This document shows positions 19,531 to 20,824 of a stretch of DNA of 20,824 bases, one piece after another. The stretch is from positions 76,558 through 97,381 of the forward strand of contig NWUY0300009040.1 in NCBI GenBank assembly GCA_004151065.3, given 5' to 3'. How positions within the stretch are numbered: the first letter of the stretch is position 1; each line of letters starts with the position of its first letter. The stretch is from Larix sibirica (Eukaryota > Streptophyta > Pinopsida > Pinales > Pinaceae). The position numbers and the translations under genes are program-made. The notes under the pieces were generated by a model. That model was not told the DNA's origin and searched no databases. It saw only the letters and a list, made by a program, of their open reading frames with translations.

Positions 19531-19999
19531 GGGTTCAACTCAAGATACTTGTATACCAATTAGGATTGACCATTGCATTGTCCCTACAATGCGCTTAGTT
19601 CAATTGTCGATTTACATAAATTGTAGCTACAAGATTGCCTTCCCAACCAGACCACTCATGTCTCTCACCTCTCAACTCTTTCCTTCACTTGGTCCATTAT
19701 AGAATCGTTTCCAGGGTATTTTTTAGTGGTGAATTTTCACCAATTAGTTTTTTGGCATTTAAAAAATATCCACCAATTGGCCATTTTCTCTTTAAAAAAT
19801 TGCCTATTTTTTATATAAATTATGCTTATATCAGTGATATTCACCAAAAAATTACAAATTATAACAACAAATTGTATGTTTTTAATTGAATATTCGCCTA
19901 CATAACTATATGCATGATTTTTTGAACCAAAATATTTTCCTAAAATACTATCTTTAGGTATAATTTTTGAATCCTTAAAAAATACCTTCCTCTCTTGTC

Positions 20000-20073
20000 T
20001 TGCCTTCATTAGGTCTGCCTTAGAATTGTCAATTATGTGTCCTTGCCTTCATTCGGCCTGTCCTAGAGTTGTC
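20000..20073. repeat. Imperfect tandem pair, 31-base unit, period 43
   Basis: TTGCCTTCATTAGGTCTGCC at 20000 recurs as TTGCCTTCATTCGGCCTGTC at 20043. Each unit is 31 bases and ends in TTGTC; the two differ at five positions. Probably an old local duplication. Confidence 0.8.
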
Positions 20074-20483
20074 GCGTCTCTTTCCATTGAATATTCCCTC
20101 CATCATTTCCCTGAGAGGTGGTGTTGCTACACCTTCATACTTGAGTCAAACAACAAACCTCGATGATGTATCTTCTCAACTCATTTCATCGTGTGCCTTC
20201 GTTTTTGGATGTTGCTTATAAGTAAGTGTATATATTACTATCTTAGTCTTACACTTTCTAATGAATTTATTATGATTAAACTTATCCATGCTTCATTACA
20301 TGTTCTAGTTTATATTTGACTAATGTAGTAATTAGAGTCAACTTACTCTAAGAATCGTGATTTAGATATTCTAGTGTTACGTGTTAGTTAGATTTACTAC
20401 TCATTGTCTAATCTCTTTTTTATATCTCATAGTTTAATTGATATCTCTCTTACATAGCATTTAATATTGGTTGCTCTCTTGCC

Positions 20484-20543
20484 TCAACATTATTTCTTAA
20501 CATGCATTTCTTGTTCAACATTATTTCTTAACATGCATTTCTT
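20484..20543. repeat. Perfect tandem pair, 29-base unit, period 31
   Basis: TCAACATTATTTCTTAACAT and the following nine bases occur twice without a mismatch, at 20484-20512 and 20515-20543. Perfect identity in such decayed DNA suggests a recent slippage event or an assembly artefact. Confidence 0.95.
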
Positions 20544-20728
20544 ATTTGTTGATTATTTTTTCTCCTTTTGTCAATTTCTTTCCTAATATCATAATCATCC
20601 ACAAGCTACCCTTGTAACTCTGTGTTGTACTGATGAACAAGGCATGCAGTTATTCACACATATTGTGAGATATCATGGCTAGGTCAATGGAGGATTCCCT
20701 TGTGACAGCATGGCATTGGCTCACACTA

Positions 20729-20740
20729 CAAGGGCCCTTG
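20729..20740. repeat. 12-base perfect palindrome
   Basis: CAAGGGCCCTTG, self-complementary. One such palindrome can occur by chance in 20 kb; no context gives it a role. Confidence 0.9.
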
Positions 20741-20824
20741 GATTATTCCCATGTATCTCCTTCCTTGCAACTCGCTACTATTCCCATCTTATGAACAGGG
20801 ATAATTTTAAGGACCCGTACTTAT

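Larger units (their letters stand above)
19531..20824. other. Gene-free AT-rich region
   Basis: No coding or mobile-element signal was recognised apart from the short repeats listed separately. Frames at 19635-19889 (plus) and 19737-20009 (minus) overlap on opposite strands and look like chance. Confidence 0.5.

Noticed and set aside
1-20824. CRISPR arrays, bacterial operons, rRNA genes
   Set aside because: No regularly spaced short repeats, ribosome-binding-site-led gene sets or rRNA-like sequence were seen; all recognised signals are of plant nuclear retroelement type.

Overview
This window looks like intergenic DNA from a large, repeat-rich plant nuclear genome. It is mostly AT-rich and has no intact host gene. 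It carries LTR retrotransposon parts with plant-type signals, L1-type LINE remnants, and layers of nested, decayed insertions. A gymnosperm is my best guess from the texture and the degree of decay, but nothing in the sequence proves it. No rRNA, functional tRNA, CRISPR or host protein gene was found.

Layout. (1) Bases 1-769 are a partial LTR on the minus strand, richer in GC, with a TATA box and a polypurine tract (PPT) beside it. A single N at 783 marks a sharp change in composition. (2) Bases 784-2680 hold a possible second minus-strand LTR fragment, an 87-bp tandem repeat, and a plus-strand remnant of a LINE reverse transcriptase. (3) Bases 2681-17408 form one large minus-strand LTR retrotransposon. 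Its 3' LTR is on the left (2681-3992) and its 5' LTR on the right (14148-17408). A PPT-like tract adjoins the left LTR, and a primer-binding site resembling initiator tRNA-Met adjoins the right LTR. The roughly 10-kb interior has no recognisable pol. It carries one decayed reading frame of about 940 codons (7178-9994, minus) from a protein I do not recognise, between a leader of about 4 kb and a trailer of about 3 kb.

(4) The right LTR is split by a 1.88-kb retroposon (15374-17251, minus) with a 14-bp target-site duplication and an A8 tail. Its 5' end has tRNA-like A and B boxes at tRNA spacing, followed directly by a decayed RNase H domain. This is the most unusual object in the window. (5) Bases 17409-20824 are plus-strand LTR-like and leader-like sequence with two copies of a PBS-like motif, a weak coding remnant and short tandem repeats. 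It may be the older element into which the large one inserted.

Inferred order of events: an older plus-strand element, then the large minus-strand LTR element, then the tRNA-headed retroposon in its 5' LTR, then point decay of all of them. Nothing here appears able to move or to make protein today.
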